Positions 17,285-24,606 of a stretch of 64,000 nt of DNA are shown here, piece after piece (the first letter of the stretch is position 1; each line of letters begins with the position of its first letter). The DNA comes from Christensenella intestinihominis. Lineage in GTDB: Bacteria; Bacillota; Clostridia; Christensenellales; Christensenellaceae. The translations under genes were made by a program, and so were the position numbers. The notes beneath the pieces were generated by a model. It searched no databases. It saw only the letters and a program-made list of their open reading frames with translations, and was not told the DNA's origin. Location: the NCBI RefSeq assembly GCF_001678845.1, contig NZ_MAIQ01000003.1, forward strand, positions 62,001 to 126,000. The letters run 5' to 3'.

Positions 17285-18274
17285 TCAGTCGTTTGCGATT
17301 GCTTTGTCGAATGCTACGTCGGACGGCTTGAAGTCAACGTCGCGTACAAAATCGCACGCTTCCGTCGCGCCATAAATGCGCTCCATGCCGCTGTCTTCCC
17401 ATTCTACGGAAAGCGGTCCTTCATAACCGTACTGGTTCAGCTCACGGATAATTTCTTCAAAGTTCACGTCGCCGTGGCCGAGGGAACGGAAGTTCCAGCC
17501 GCGCGCCGTGTCGCCAAAGGTAATGAAAGAGCCGAGGATGCCCGCGCGTCCGTCGAGCGTTACCGCCGCGTCTTTCATGTGCACATGATATACCCTGTCG
17601 ATGAAATCGCGCAGGAAAATTGTCGGGTTCACGCCCTGCCACAGCAGGTGGGACGGGTCAAAGTTGAAGCCCAGCGTTTCCCTGTAATCGAATTCGTCAA
17701 GAAGGCGCTCCGCCGTATAATAATCGAATGCGATTTCCGTCGGGTGCACCTCCAGCGCGAACAGAACGCCGTTTTTGTCGAACTCGTCAAAAATGGGAGT
17801 CCACAGGTCCACGATTTCCTGATAGCCCGCGTCGATCATTTCTTCCGTCGTCTGCGGGAAGGAATACCAATACGCCCAGATCGGCGAACCCATAAAGCCC
17901 GTTACAACGTCAACACCCATGTTCTTTGCCGCCTTAGGAACATACATCATTGTCTCGATCGCCCACTTGCGAATCTCTTCGGGCTTGCCCGCCAGCTCCG
18001 ACGGCGCGAAATTGTCGAGACGCGGGTCCCATTTGTCGCCCACGCATTGTCCGACGATGTGCGCCGCAAGCGCCCATGTTTTCAGGCCATATTTCTCCAT
18101 CGTGCCTTTGAGTTCATTGCAATAGTCCATGTCCTCCGCCGCGCGTTTGGGATCAATGTGCGAGCAGCACATGATTTCGAGCCCGTCATATCCCATTTCC
18201 TTTGCCGTCTTGCACAGGGTTTCAAAATCCATGTCGCCCCACTGTGCCGTCATTAATGTAACTGGTCTTGCCAT
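17285..18274 (-). CDS. Sugar phosphate isomerase/epimerase family TIM barrel
   Basis: TIM-barrel protein of 329 residues. Probable metal ligands: Glu in FALEVHPTEIAFD, Asp in GFNFDPSHLLWQG, His in VYHVHMKDAAVT and Glu in LSVEWEDSGMERI. The subfamily with NFDPSHLLWQG and HVHMKDA is frequently next to Gfo/Idh dehydrogenases. Start: ATG at 18274 with AGGGAG nine bases upstream; a GTG one codon earlier is an alternative. First gene of the leftward operon 17285 - 15946 - 14986. The AraC-type site 2 and a TATAAA box lie ~200-270 bp upstream. In a 3-keto-sugar pathway it would be the eliminating or hydrating enzyme; direct evidence is lacking. Confidence 0.8.
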   Translation of the reverse strand: MARPVTLMTAQWGDMDFETLCKTAKEMGYDGLEIMCCSHIDPKRAAEDMDYCNELKGTMEKYGLKTWALAAHIVGQCVGDKWDPRLDNFAPSELAGKPEEIRKWAIETMMYVPKAAKNMGVDVVTGFMGSPIWAYWYSFPQTTEEMIDAGYQEIVDLWTPIFDEFDKNGVLFALEVHPTEIAFDYYTAERLLDEFDYRETLGFNFDPSHLLWQGVNPTIFLRDFIDRVYHVHMKDAAVTLDGRAGILGSFITFGDTARGWNFRSLGHGDVNFEEIIRELNQYGYEGPLSVEWEDSGMERIYGATEACDFVRDVDFKPSDVAFDKAIAND

Positions 18275-18474
18275 CACTATTACTCCCTTCGTTTTTAGTC
18301 TTTTTATCGTCAGCTTGAAAAATTCAAGTTGGAACCTGTTTTTTTGGATTGTGTTTCTGCTTCTATTATAACAAGATCGTTTTAATTGTGCCCGTTTTTT
18401 TAGCGAAATGCGGAAAGTTTTTTCCGGGCCGCGGGCAGCGAAACGCCCCGGAAAACGAGCCGATCCTTCCTTAC

Positions 18475-18546
18475 TTTATAGTGTAACGCCGGAAAATGAA
18501 ATAACCATGACACATTTGTCTTTTCCGCAAGATGAATTTGTCGCGG
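18475..18546 (-). promoter_or_regulatory. Promoter and predicted AraC operator, site 2
   Basis: The AraC-type site spans 18507-18546 (plus strand: ATGACA, ATTTGTC, CAAGAT, ATTTGTCGCGG), with ATTTGTC repeated 22 bp apart. On the minus strand a TATAAA box (18475-18480) follows exactly 26 bp after the site, the same distance as at site 3. The site would touch the -35 region, as in class II activation. It precedes the epimerase/dehydrogenase operon. Apart from this and the terminator at 18562, the 18275-18660 gap holds nothing I recognise. Confidence 0.7.
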
Positions 18547-18561
18547 AAACCATCTCCCTGT

Positions 18562-18600
18562 AAAAAAAGGCCCTTAGAGCATAACGCTCTAAGGGCCCTG
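18562..18600 (-). terminator. Intrinsic terminator of the sugar ABC importer operon
   Basis: Perfect long stem GGCCCTTAGAGC / GCTCTAAGGGCC with loop ATAAC and a run of seven T on the minus strand. Confidence 0.92.
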
Positions 18601-18660
18601 TTTTATCCCTTTTGTAAGTGAATCAATTCGTTATACTTTCTAACTAATAGATTCTTTTCC

Positions 18661-19875
18661 TTAGTTAAACGTGATGAGCGCTTCCGCATCTTCAAACTTC
18701 GGATCATTGATGTCCGTAACGATGTCGGGTCTCAGCGTCATATAAGCAGTCGCGTCATAAGGCACAAGCGTCAGCTCCGTAACATTGGAGGAGTTGTAAG
18801 GGGTCAGATACGGGGAAACATACTTTCTGTATTCCTCGCCGTTGAAGTATGCTTTCAGCATCTGGTAAAGGGCGTCGCCTTCGAGCGCGGGCGTCTGGTT
18901 CACGTCCATCGTTACGCGGCCTTCTTCAGCCCATTTCCAGGACTTTTCTTTGCCGTTGGAGGAACCAAGCCAGTAATCAGCCGGGTTGAGGCCAGCTTCT
19001 TCGAGAGCCTGGATCGCGCCGTCCATCATTTCGTCGTTCTGTACATACATTCCGTCGAATCCGTCTGCGCCCAGAGCCGTGATTACGTCGGCAACAACCT
19101 TCTTGGCCGGGTCTGCCATCCAGTCGCCGGAGGACCACTGAACGATCTGCAGGTCCGCGCCGCCTTCGGTTTTGTTTACAGCAACGTCATTTGCCGTGCC
19201 GCCGATGTCCTTGCCCGCCGCTTCATAAGCCTGCAGGAAACCGAGGGACTGTGCGGAAGCCGTGCCCTGTCCGAGTTTGCCTTCTACCATAACCAGTTTC
19301 TTCACGCCTTCGCCATTGTTGTAGTTAAGGGCGTCTTCGCCAGCCATAACGCCCGTCTTAACGAAGTCATAACCGATGAAACCAGCGAGCTCACCGCCGG
19401 CCGGAACCGTCGGGGCATGCGTGAGGGCAAAGTACGGGATACCCGCGTCATTTGCCTTCGTGATGCACTCTGCCGTAATTTCCGGGGAGTTCTGAACCAC
19501 AACGATCGCGTCAACGCCCGCCGTGATGAAGTCTTCAACAGCAGCCAGCTGTTCCTGGGACGTACCCTGGCCAACCTTGTCGATTACTTCCCAGTCCGCC
19601 GTCGCCGGGTCTGCCTTCAGGCATTCCATGAATACTTCGTAACCGGCTTTGTAATAGTCGTCAGCCGCATCCTTGTAGTAACCAATCGTCTTTTTTTCGC
19701 CGGAAGCAGCCGGTTCGGACGCTTCTGCGGACGCTTCTGTGGACGCTTCCGTCGATGCTTCCACGGACGCTTCCGTTGAAGCTTCCGCAGACGGAGTCTC
19801 AGTTGCCGGTGCGCAAGCTGCAAACAGTGCGACCGACATTGCTATGCATACAACAATAGCAATCATTTTTTTCAT
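18661..19875 (-). CDS. Sugar ABC importer, substrate-binding lipoprotein (RbsB type)
   Basis: Periplasmic-binding-protein type I lipoprotein of 404 residues, anchored outside the membrane. Signal peptide MKKMIAIVVCIAMSVALFAAC ends in a lipobox (FAAC). Then comes a linker of about 30 residues made of repeated EAS(T/V/A) units, followed by the two-lobed binding domain: KTIGYYKDAADDYYKAG, GVDAIVVVQNSPEI, GFDGMYVQNDEMMDGAIQAL. The sequence resembles binding proteins for ribose, xylose or galactose. It is the third gene after the ATPase and permease. The low-complexity linker may lengthen the tether through the wall. The ligand is unknown; the flanking catabolic genes suggest a sugar or glycoside. 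Confidence 0.9.
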   Translation of the reverse strand: MKKMIAIVVCIAMSVALFAACAPATETPSAEASTEASVEASTEASTEASAEASEPAASGEKKTIGYYKDAADDYYKAGYEVFMECLKADPATADWEVIDKVGQGTSQEQLAAVEDFITAGVDAIVVVQNSPEITAECITKANDAGIPYFALTHAPTVPAGGELAGFIGYDFVKTGVMAGEDALNYNNGEGVKKLVMVEGKLGQGTASAQSLGFLQAYEAAGKDIGGTANDVAVNKTEGGADLQIVQWSSGDWMADPAKKVVADVITALGADGFDGMYVQNDEMMDGAIQALEEAGLNPADYWLGSSNGKEKSWKWAEEGRVTMDVNQTPALEGDALYQMLKAYFNGEEYRKYVSPYLTPYNSSNVTELTLVPYDATAYMTLRPDIVTDINDPKFEDAEALITFN

Positions 19876-19919
19876 ACTTTTTTTCCTCCTATAATTTTAG
19901 TTCCATGTGTGCTCACTTA

Positions 19920-19958
19920 CACAAATTACAGGGATAATGTAATTCATACACACACCTT
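19920..19958 (-). other. Stem-loop ahead of the substrate-binding protein gene
   Basis: AATTACA-GGGATAA-TGTAATT forms a perfect 7-bp hairpin in the 120-bp gap between permease and binding-protein genes. A hairpin at this position commonly protects the mRNA of the abundant binding protein; that role is inference. Confidence 0.45.
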
Positions 19959-19995
19959 TATATCAACAGGGTCTCCTGTTAATATCCCTTTGGGA

Positions 19996-21075
19996 TTATT
20001 TGTCTTCCGCAGTAGCAGCCTGTTCTGCCAGCGCTTCCTGCTTCTGCTGGCGGATTTCACCGCGCGCCGCAATCCTCGATGAAATCGCGCCGGCCGCAAC
20101 CGCCGCGATGATGATCGCGCCCTTGGCGACGAACTGCCATTCGGACTGGAGCTTGAGCACCGTCATGCCGTTGGTAATCGCCCCGAGAAGGATGACGCCG
20201 AGGAACGTCCCCATGGCGTTGCCCTTGCCGCCTGACATCGCCACCCCGCCGATAACGACCGCGGCGATTACGTCGATTTCCATACGTTCACCGTTGGTAA
20301 TAATAGCCGTGCCTACGCGGGAAAGCAGAAGCACGGAGGCGAGGCCCACCAGCAGGCCGTTGATGATATAAGATGATAGCTTAATGTTTTTAACATTGAT
20401 ACCCGCCAAATATGCCGCGCTCGGGTTTGCGCCAACCGCATAAATCCTGCGGCCGTATTTGGTATATTTCAGCACCCACCATACAATGACCGCAATCACA
20501 ATAAAGATTACTACATAGATTGGCAACGTCATGCTAAGGCCGTCCGGCGCTTTGGCGCCCTCGATCAGGTTGGTTTTAAAGCCTTCGAGCTGGCCGCTCA
20601 TGACAACCTCACGAGACTGGCACATCAAAAGAGCGATTCCGCGGAAGGCAATACTGCCGCCGAGTGTGATGATGAACGGTTCCACCTCCAGCCGGGCGAT
20701 GATTGCGCCGAGCATTGCCTCGAGGCCAACGCAGATCAAAATCCCGAGGATGACAGCCGGGACGATCGGGATGCCCCAGTCTACCACACCCTTGGCGATA
20801 AAGATGCCGCCGAGGGACGCGAGATAACCGACCGAAAGGTCGATGCCGCCAGCGATCATAACGACCGTCATGCCCATCGCCATGATGCCGACAACTGCAT
20901 TCTGCATCAAAATATTGAGCCAGTTGTTTGCCGTGAAAAATTTAAATTGTCCGCCGGCCAGTTCGATTACAAACATGACTGCTACGAAGCCGATCAGTAT
21001 GGTAAGCACCATCGCCAGATCGCTTCTTCTGAATATGGATGATTTCTTGCCGGAAACGGCAGGCTCCTGCTTCAT
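19996..21075 (-). CDS. Sugar ABC importer permease (RbsC type)
   Basis: Integral membrane subunit of 359 residues with about ten hydrophobic segments, family BPD_transp_2 (RbsC/XylH/MglC). Family phrases: IAGGIDLSVGYLASLGG, GAIIARLEVEPFIITLGG, YAVGANPSAAYLAGINVKN (the EAA-like loop contacting the ATPase) and VVIGGVAMSGGKGNAMGT. A Lys/Glu/Ala-rich tail ends in the cytoplasm. The start overlaps the ATPase stop by 4 bp, showing translational coupling. It forms the channel for the sugar delivered by the lipoprotein at 18661. Confidence 0.93.
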   Translation of the reverse strand: MKQEPAVSGKKSSIFRRSDLAMVLTILIGFVAVMFVIELAGGQFKFFTANNWLNILMQNAVVGIMAMGMTVVMIAGGIDLSVGYLASLGGIFIAKGVVDWGIPIVPAVILGILICVGLEAMLGAIIARLEVEPFIITLGGSIAFRGIALLMCQSREVVMSGQLEGFKTNLIEGAKAPDGLSMTLPIYVVIFIVIAVIVWWVLKYTKYGRRIYAVGANPSAAYLAGINVKNIKLSSYIINGLLVGLASVLLLSRVGTAIITNGERMEIDVIAAVVIGGVAMSGGKGNAMGTFLGVILLGAITNGMTVLKLQSEWQFVAKGAIIIAAVAAGAISSRIAARGEIRQQKQEALAEQAATAEDK

Positions 21076-22559
21076 ATTTTCTTACCCCCTATTGAATACT
21101 CAAGAATATTTTCTTCGGAAACCTCGTCGCGGTTAAGCTCCCCGACCAACTCCCCGTTTTTCATGACCATGACGCGATCGCTCATGGAAACAACCTCCGG
21201 CATATCCGAGGAAACCATGATAATTGCCTTGCCCTGTTTTAAAAGGTCCATCATGATCTGGTAAATTTCCTGCTTCGCGCCAACGTCGATTCCGCGGGTC
21301 GGCTCGTCAAAAATGAAAATCTCCCCATCCGTATTAAACCACTTTGCAAGGACGACCTTCTGCTGGTTTCCGCCCGACAGGTTGCCTGCCAGGACGGATG
21401 CGTCTTTCGCTTTCGTGCCCAGCTTTTTAACAAAATCGTTTCCTACTTCCATTTCCTGTTTCGGATTTATAAAAGACCCCTTCGTATTCACCATATTGGC
21501 AATCAGCGTATTACGGGCGATGGTGTGGATCAGGAACAGGCCCGTATGCTGGCGGTCTTCCGTAATATAGCACATCTTATTTTTGATCGCGTCGCTGGGG
21601 TTTCTGTAATGGACCTTTTTGCCAAGCACCCTGACCTCGCCGGTCAGCTTTTCCGCGCCGCCGAAAAGCAGCGTCATCAGCTCGCTCCGCCCGGAGCCGA
21701 CCATGCCCGCAAATCCAACGATTTCCCCGCGGTTCACCTTGAACGACACATTCTTTACGCCGTTGCCGGTGAGGTTCCTGACCTCGAGGACCGTCTCGCC
21801 CTTGGGATAAAATTCGCGGCTGTAAAACGCGGAAGCGTCGCGGCCGACCATATCGCGGATCAGGTGCGGCTCGTCCGTTTCGTCTACGCCGATCGTTTTA
21901 ATATACTGCCCGTCGCGGAGCACCGTGATTTTATCCGCAATACGGAACACCTCATCCAAATGGTGGGAAATATAAACGATGCCCATGCCGCGCGCCTTTA
22001 CCTTGTGCACGATCTCGAGCAGGTTGTCGATCTCTGACGCGGAGAAGGACGCCGTCGGCTCGTCGAGGATAATAACCTTGCGGTCAAACACCAGAGCCTT
22101 TGCAATCTCTACAATTTTCTGTTCGCCGGAGGAAAGCTCTCCCACAATCTGATCCGGTTTCAGGTCGCTGTGCAGGTATTCGAGGACGTCGCGCGTTTTC
22201 TGCTCCATCTCCTGCTTCTGCATGACCCCGCCCTTTGTGATCTCCATTCCGGCAAAGATGTTCTCGGTGATGCTGAGTGTCTCGAACACGTTGTGTTCCT
22301 GGTAAATTGTCTGGATACCAAGATTCATCGCTGAAAAGGGGTCCAGTTTCACCTGTTTTCCTTCAAAATAAATGGCTCCGTCCACATCCGGCTGGTATGC
22401 GCCGGAAATAATTTTGATCAGCGTCGATTTGCCTGCGCCGTTTTCGCCGCAGATACAATGCACTTCACCGGCATTCAGGCTGAACTGAATACCGTTCAAG
22501 GCTTTCACACCAGGGAAAGTCTTAGAAATGTTTGACAGCTTCAAAATTTCTTCTGCCAT
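21072..22559 (-). CDS. Sugar ABC importer ATPase (RbsA type, two nucleotide-binding domains)
   Basis: Cytoplasmic ATPase of 495 residues with two tandem ABC domains, as in RbsA/XylG/MglA. Domain 1: Walker A GENGAGKSTLIKI, signature LSSGEQKIVEIAKAL, Walker B VIILDEPTAS. Domain 2: degenerate Walker A region GMVGSGRSELMTLLFGG, signature LSGGNQQKVVLAKW, Walker B IFIFDEPTRGIDV. The start is the ATG preceded by GGAGGTGAGG. First gene of the importer operon. Upstream lie an AraC-type site with its own promoter and, further away, a LacI-controlled promoter, so two sugar signals may control import. Confidence 0.95.
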   Translation of the reverse strand: MAEEILKLSNISKTFPGVKALNGIQFSLNAGEVHCICGENGAGKSTLIKIISGAYQPDVDGAIYFEGKQVKLDPFSAMNLGIQTIYQEHNVFETLSITENIFAGMEITKGGVMQKQEMEQKTRDVLEYLHSDLKPDQIVGELSSGEQKIVEIAKALVFDRKVIILDEPTASFSASEIDNLLEIVHKVKARGMGIVYISHHLDEVFRIADKITVLRDGQYIKTIGVDETDEPHLIRDMVGRDASAFYSREFYPKGETVLEVRNLTGNGVKNVSFKVNRGEIVGFAGMVGSGRSELMTLLFGGAEKLTGEVRVLGKKVHYRNPSDAIKNKMCYITEDRQHTGLFLIHTIARNTLIANMVNTKGSFINPKQEMEVGNDFVKKLGTKAKDASVLAGNLSGGNQQKVVLAKWFNTDGEIFIFDEPTRGIDVGAKQEIYQIMMDLLKQGKAIIMVSSDMPEVVSMSDRVMVMKNGELVGELNRDEVSEENILEYSIGGKKI

Positions 22560-22899
22560 TTCCTCACCTCCATACAAAATTTTCGTTTAAATCAAGCCTT
22601 TTTAGTCATATATATCATTATAGTTTTTTTTCGCATCGATACAACTATTGTTTTCTGCATTTCGTTCAATCCCGCACCACATTGCATTTTTGTACAAAAA
22701 ATTACAGCGCGGCAAAAGCATCCGGTTATGTCAGTCCGCGGCAGGCTTTTCGCAATCTCCCGCCCCTGTGTTTTCCTTCTTGTCCAATGCTGTAGCCTTA
22801 TGCTCCGTCAGTCTACAAAACCGGCCGCAACGCCGCCATATCATTCCAGTGCTTAGGATTCCGGTATTCAATTCCATGTTCCGCGTAAAAATTAGTTAT

Positions 22900-22971
22900 A
22901 TTATAGTTTACCATTAAAAGTCTAAGCGGCTATGACAATCTTGTCTTTTCTCAAAGATGGATTTGTCACAA
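22900..22971 (-). promoter_or_regulatory. Proximal importer promoter and predicted AraC operator, site 3
   Basis: AraC-type site at 22932-22971 (plus strand: ATGACA, CTTGTC, AAAGAT, ATTTGTCACAA). On the minus strand a consensus TATAAT (22900-22905) lies 26 bp from the site, the same geometry as at site 2. No -35 box is evident, fitting activator dependence. Confidence 0.72.
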
Positions 22972-23108
22972 ATGGATTTTGAATTCCGGCATCGTTTCTT
23001 TTTCCATTTGGTTTCCCGGAATTCCTTCTCTCCCTATGCCCGGCCCATACCTCCTGATTTCTTTGGCATACACAAGGCCCATGCGCCATGAAAATTTCTT
23101 TGCTCTTT

Positions 23109-23201
23109 CTATTGTGTGCCCGTGCACACGCTGGTCGATTTTTTCCTCATCCTTTTAACAACGCCTGTAAATTCACCGGCGTTTTCCCCGGTTTGCAGCA
23201 A
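23109..23201 (-). CDS. Possible 30-residue leader or small protein
   Basis: A TTG start 7 nt after AAGGAG opens a frame for MLQTGENAGEFTGVVKRMRK and ten more residues, ending in TAG. It lies in the leader that the LacI-controlled promoter would transcribe ahead of the ABC importer. The good ribosome site is its only support; codon content is not informative at this length. It could be a chance frame. Confidence 0.25.
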   Translation of the reverse strand: MLQTGENAGEFTGVVKRMRKKSTSVCTGTQ

Positions 23202-23281
23202 AAAACCTCTCCTTTAAACTAAACTGTCTTTCCTGTCAAATCATTTAGTTCGTCTTGCTGGGTGTCAAAGCAAAAAACCTC

Positions 23282-23326
23282 TTAATCGTTTAAACAAAGG
23301 ATATCATACTGCATTTTTGTTGTCAA
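23282..23326 (-). promoter_or_regulatory. Distal importer promoter with LacI-type operator
   Basis: Minus strand: -35 TTGACA (23321-23326), 17-bp spacer, -10 TATCCT (23298-23303), four bases, then operator TTAAACGATTAA (23282-23293). Operator sequence and its distance to the -10 are identical to those of the lacI promoter. Transcription would run left towards the ABC importer. Confidence 0.72.
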
Positions 23327-23386
23327 TCTTAAATTTCCATTTTTTACATAAAAATTTTTCCCTCCTTTTTTTATTTTGATAGTCTA

Positions 23387-23415
23387 TTGCCTTTGGGGGA
23401 GACTGGTGCTAGAAT
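23387..23415 (+). promoter_or_regulatory. Promoter of the second Gfo/Idh gene
   Basis: TTGCCT, 17-bp spacer, TAGAAT, about 33 bp before the ATG at 23449. Confidence 0.5.
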
Positions 23416-23448
23416 GAAGTTAATTTTTTCCAATAGGGGTGAAATTTT

Positions 23449-24555
23449 ATGAAAAAAGTTAATGTTGCTGTAATCGGAATGAACTTTGGCAAGGAATTTG
23501 TCAAGCTTTACCAGAAACACCCGAATGTCGGAAAGGTTGCGATCTGCCAGCGCAACCCGGAAGCGCTGCGCCAGACCGGGAAAGAGCTGGGGATCGAAGA
23601 ATCCATGCAGTTCACGAGTTTTGACGATGTATGCGCCTCCAAAGAAATCGACGCAATCCACATCATCACGCCCATCCTCGACCACTACAAGCAGTCGCTT
23701 GCGTCCCTTAAGGCCGGCAAGCATACCGCATGCACGGTTCCCATGGCAACCACGGTGGACGAACTCAAAGACCTGTGCGACGCCCAGGAAAAGAGCGGAA
23801 AAGTGTATATGATGATGGAAACCGCCGTCTATACGCGCGAATACCTGTATGTAAAGCATCTTGCGGAAAGCGGACAGCTTGGGCGTATCCAGCTTGTACG
23901 CGGCAGCCATATGCAGGATATGGGGCTTACCGGATGGCCGGAGTACTGGCTTGGCTTCCCGCCCTTCTGGTATGGCACACACGCGATTTCCCCGCTTTTG
24001 ATGATTAACCAGACGCAGGCTGAATCCGTTATCGGCCACGGATCGGGACATATCTCCGAAGACCTCGCAAAGCGCTACGGTTCCCCGTTTGCCTGCGAGA
24101 CGCTGACGTTCCGGCTGAAGGATACGGACGTTGTTGCGGAAGCGACGCGTTCCCTGTATGAAACGGTCCGCCAGTACCGCGAGAGTTTTGACGTATACGG
24201 CACCAAGATGTCTTATGAATGGGACCAGATTGCAGAGGAAGGTTCCGTCCTCTTCGAAGGCGGCGAATCCGCCCGCAGGTTCCATGCGCCCGACACGGAC
24301 GATTTGTTGATTGATGAGCTGAAACCCTTTACCAAACGGGAAGTGATCCTCAACAAGGAAAACGTTTCCTTCATCCAGGGTTCCGGCCACGGCGGTTCGC
24401 ACCCGCACCTTGTGCAGGAGTTCATCGCGTCGATTGTTGAAGAACGGCAGCCCCTCCTGAACGCAAAGATGTCTGCCAATATTACGGCGGCAGGTATTTG
24501 CGGCCACGAATCGTGCATCAGGGGCGGCGAAAAAATCATGATTCCTAAATTCTGA
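23449..24555 (+). CDS. Gfo/Idh/MocA family oxidoreductase with altered EKP motif
   Basis: Dehydrogenase/reductase of 368 residues. Rossmann start MKKVNVAVIGMNFGKEF; IHIITPILDHYKQSLASL is the usual second strand-helix. The catalytic EKP motif is replaced: the sequence reads HTACTVPMATTVDEL, so the usual Lys is missing. A C-terminal FWYGTHAISPLL supplies the conserved His. It is monocistronic, divergent from the sugar importer and ended by a strong terminator. In four-step 3-keto-sugar pathways a second Gfo/Idh enzyme reduces the 3-keto sugar; this gene would fit that slot, but the missing Lys could also mean a different reaction. Confidence 0.82.
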   Translation: MKKVNVAVIGMNFGKEFVKLYQKHPNVGKVAICQRNPEALRQTGKELGIEESMQFTSFDDVCASKEIDAIHIITPILDHYKQSLASLKAGKHTACTVPMATTVDELKDLCDAQEKSGKVYMMMETAVYTREYLYVKHLAESGQLGRIQLVRGSHMQDMGLTGWPEYWLGFPPFWYGTHAISPLLMINQTQAESVIGHGSGHISEDLAKRYGSPFACETLTFRLKDTDVVAEATRSLYETVRQYRESFDVYGTKMSYEWDQIAEEGSVLFEGGESARRFHAPDTDDLLIDELKPFTKREVILNKENVSFIQGSGHGGSHPHLVQEFIASIVEERQPLLNAKMSANITAAGICGHESCIRGGEKIMIPKF

Positions 24556-24568
24556 TTCCAGCCATTGT

Positions 24569-24603
24569 AAAAAACCGCGCCGCAATTGCGGCGCGGTTTT
24601 GTT
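24569..24603. terminator. Bidirectional intrinsic terminator
   Basis: Perfect stem AAAACCGCGCCGC / GCGGCGCGGTTTT with loop AATT, between the convergent Gfo/Idh and HAD genes. Confidence 0.92.
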
Positions 24604-24606
24604 TTA

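Larger units (their letters stand above)
22560..23448. other. Long divergent regulatory region between ABC importer and Gfo/Idh genes
   Basis: About 890 bp. It holds the AraC-type site 3 and proximal importer promoter (22900-22971), a distal LacI-controlled leftward promoter (23282-23326), a possible 30-residue ORF between them (23109-23201), and the rightward promoter of the second Gfo/Idh gene (23387-23415). Transcripts from the distal promoter would carry a ~740-nt leader. Confidence 0.6.

Noticed and set aside
19690-19800. Tandem short repeats that could suggest a CRISPR-like array
   Set aside because: The period is about 12 bases and in frame with the lipoprotein linker; there are no spacers or cas genes.
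23371-24585. Minus-strand frame of 404 codons opposite the second Gfo/Idh gene
   Set aside because: The opposite frame has clear family motifs, a promoter and a ribosome site; this one has none.
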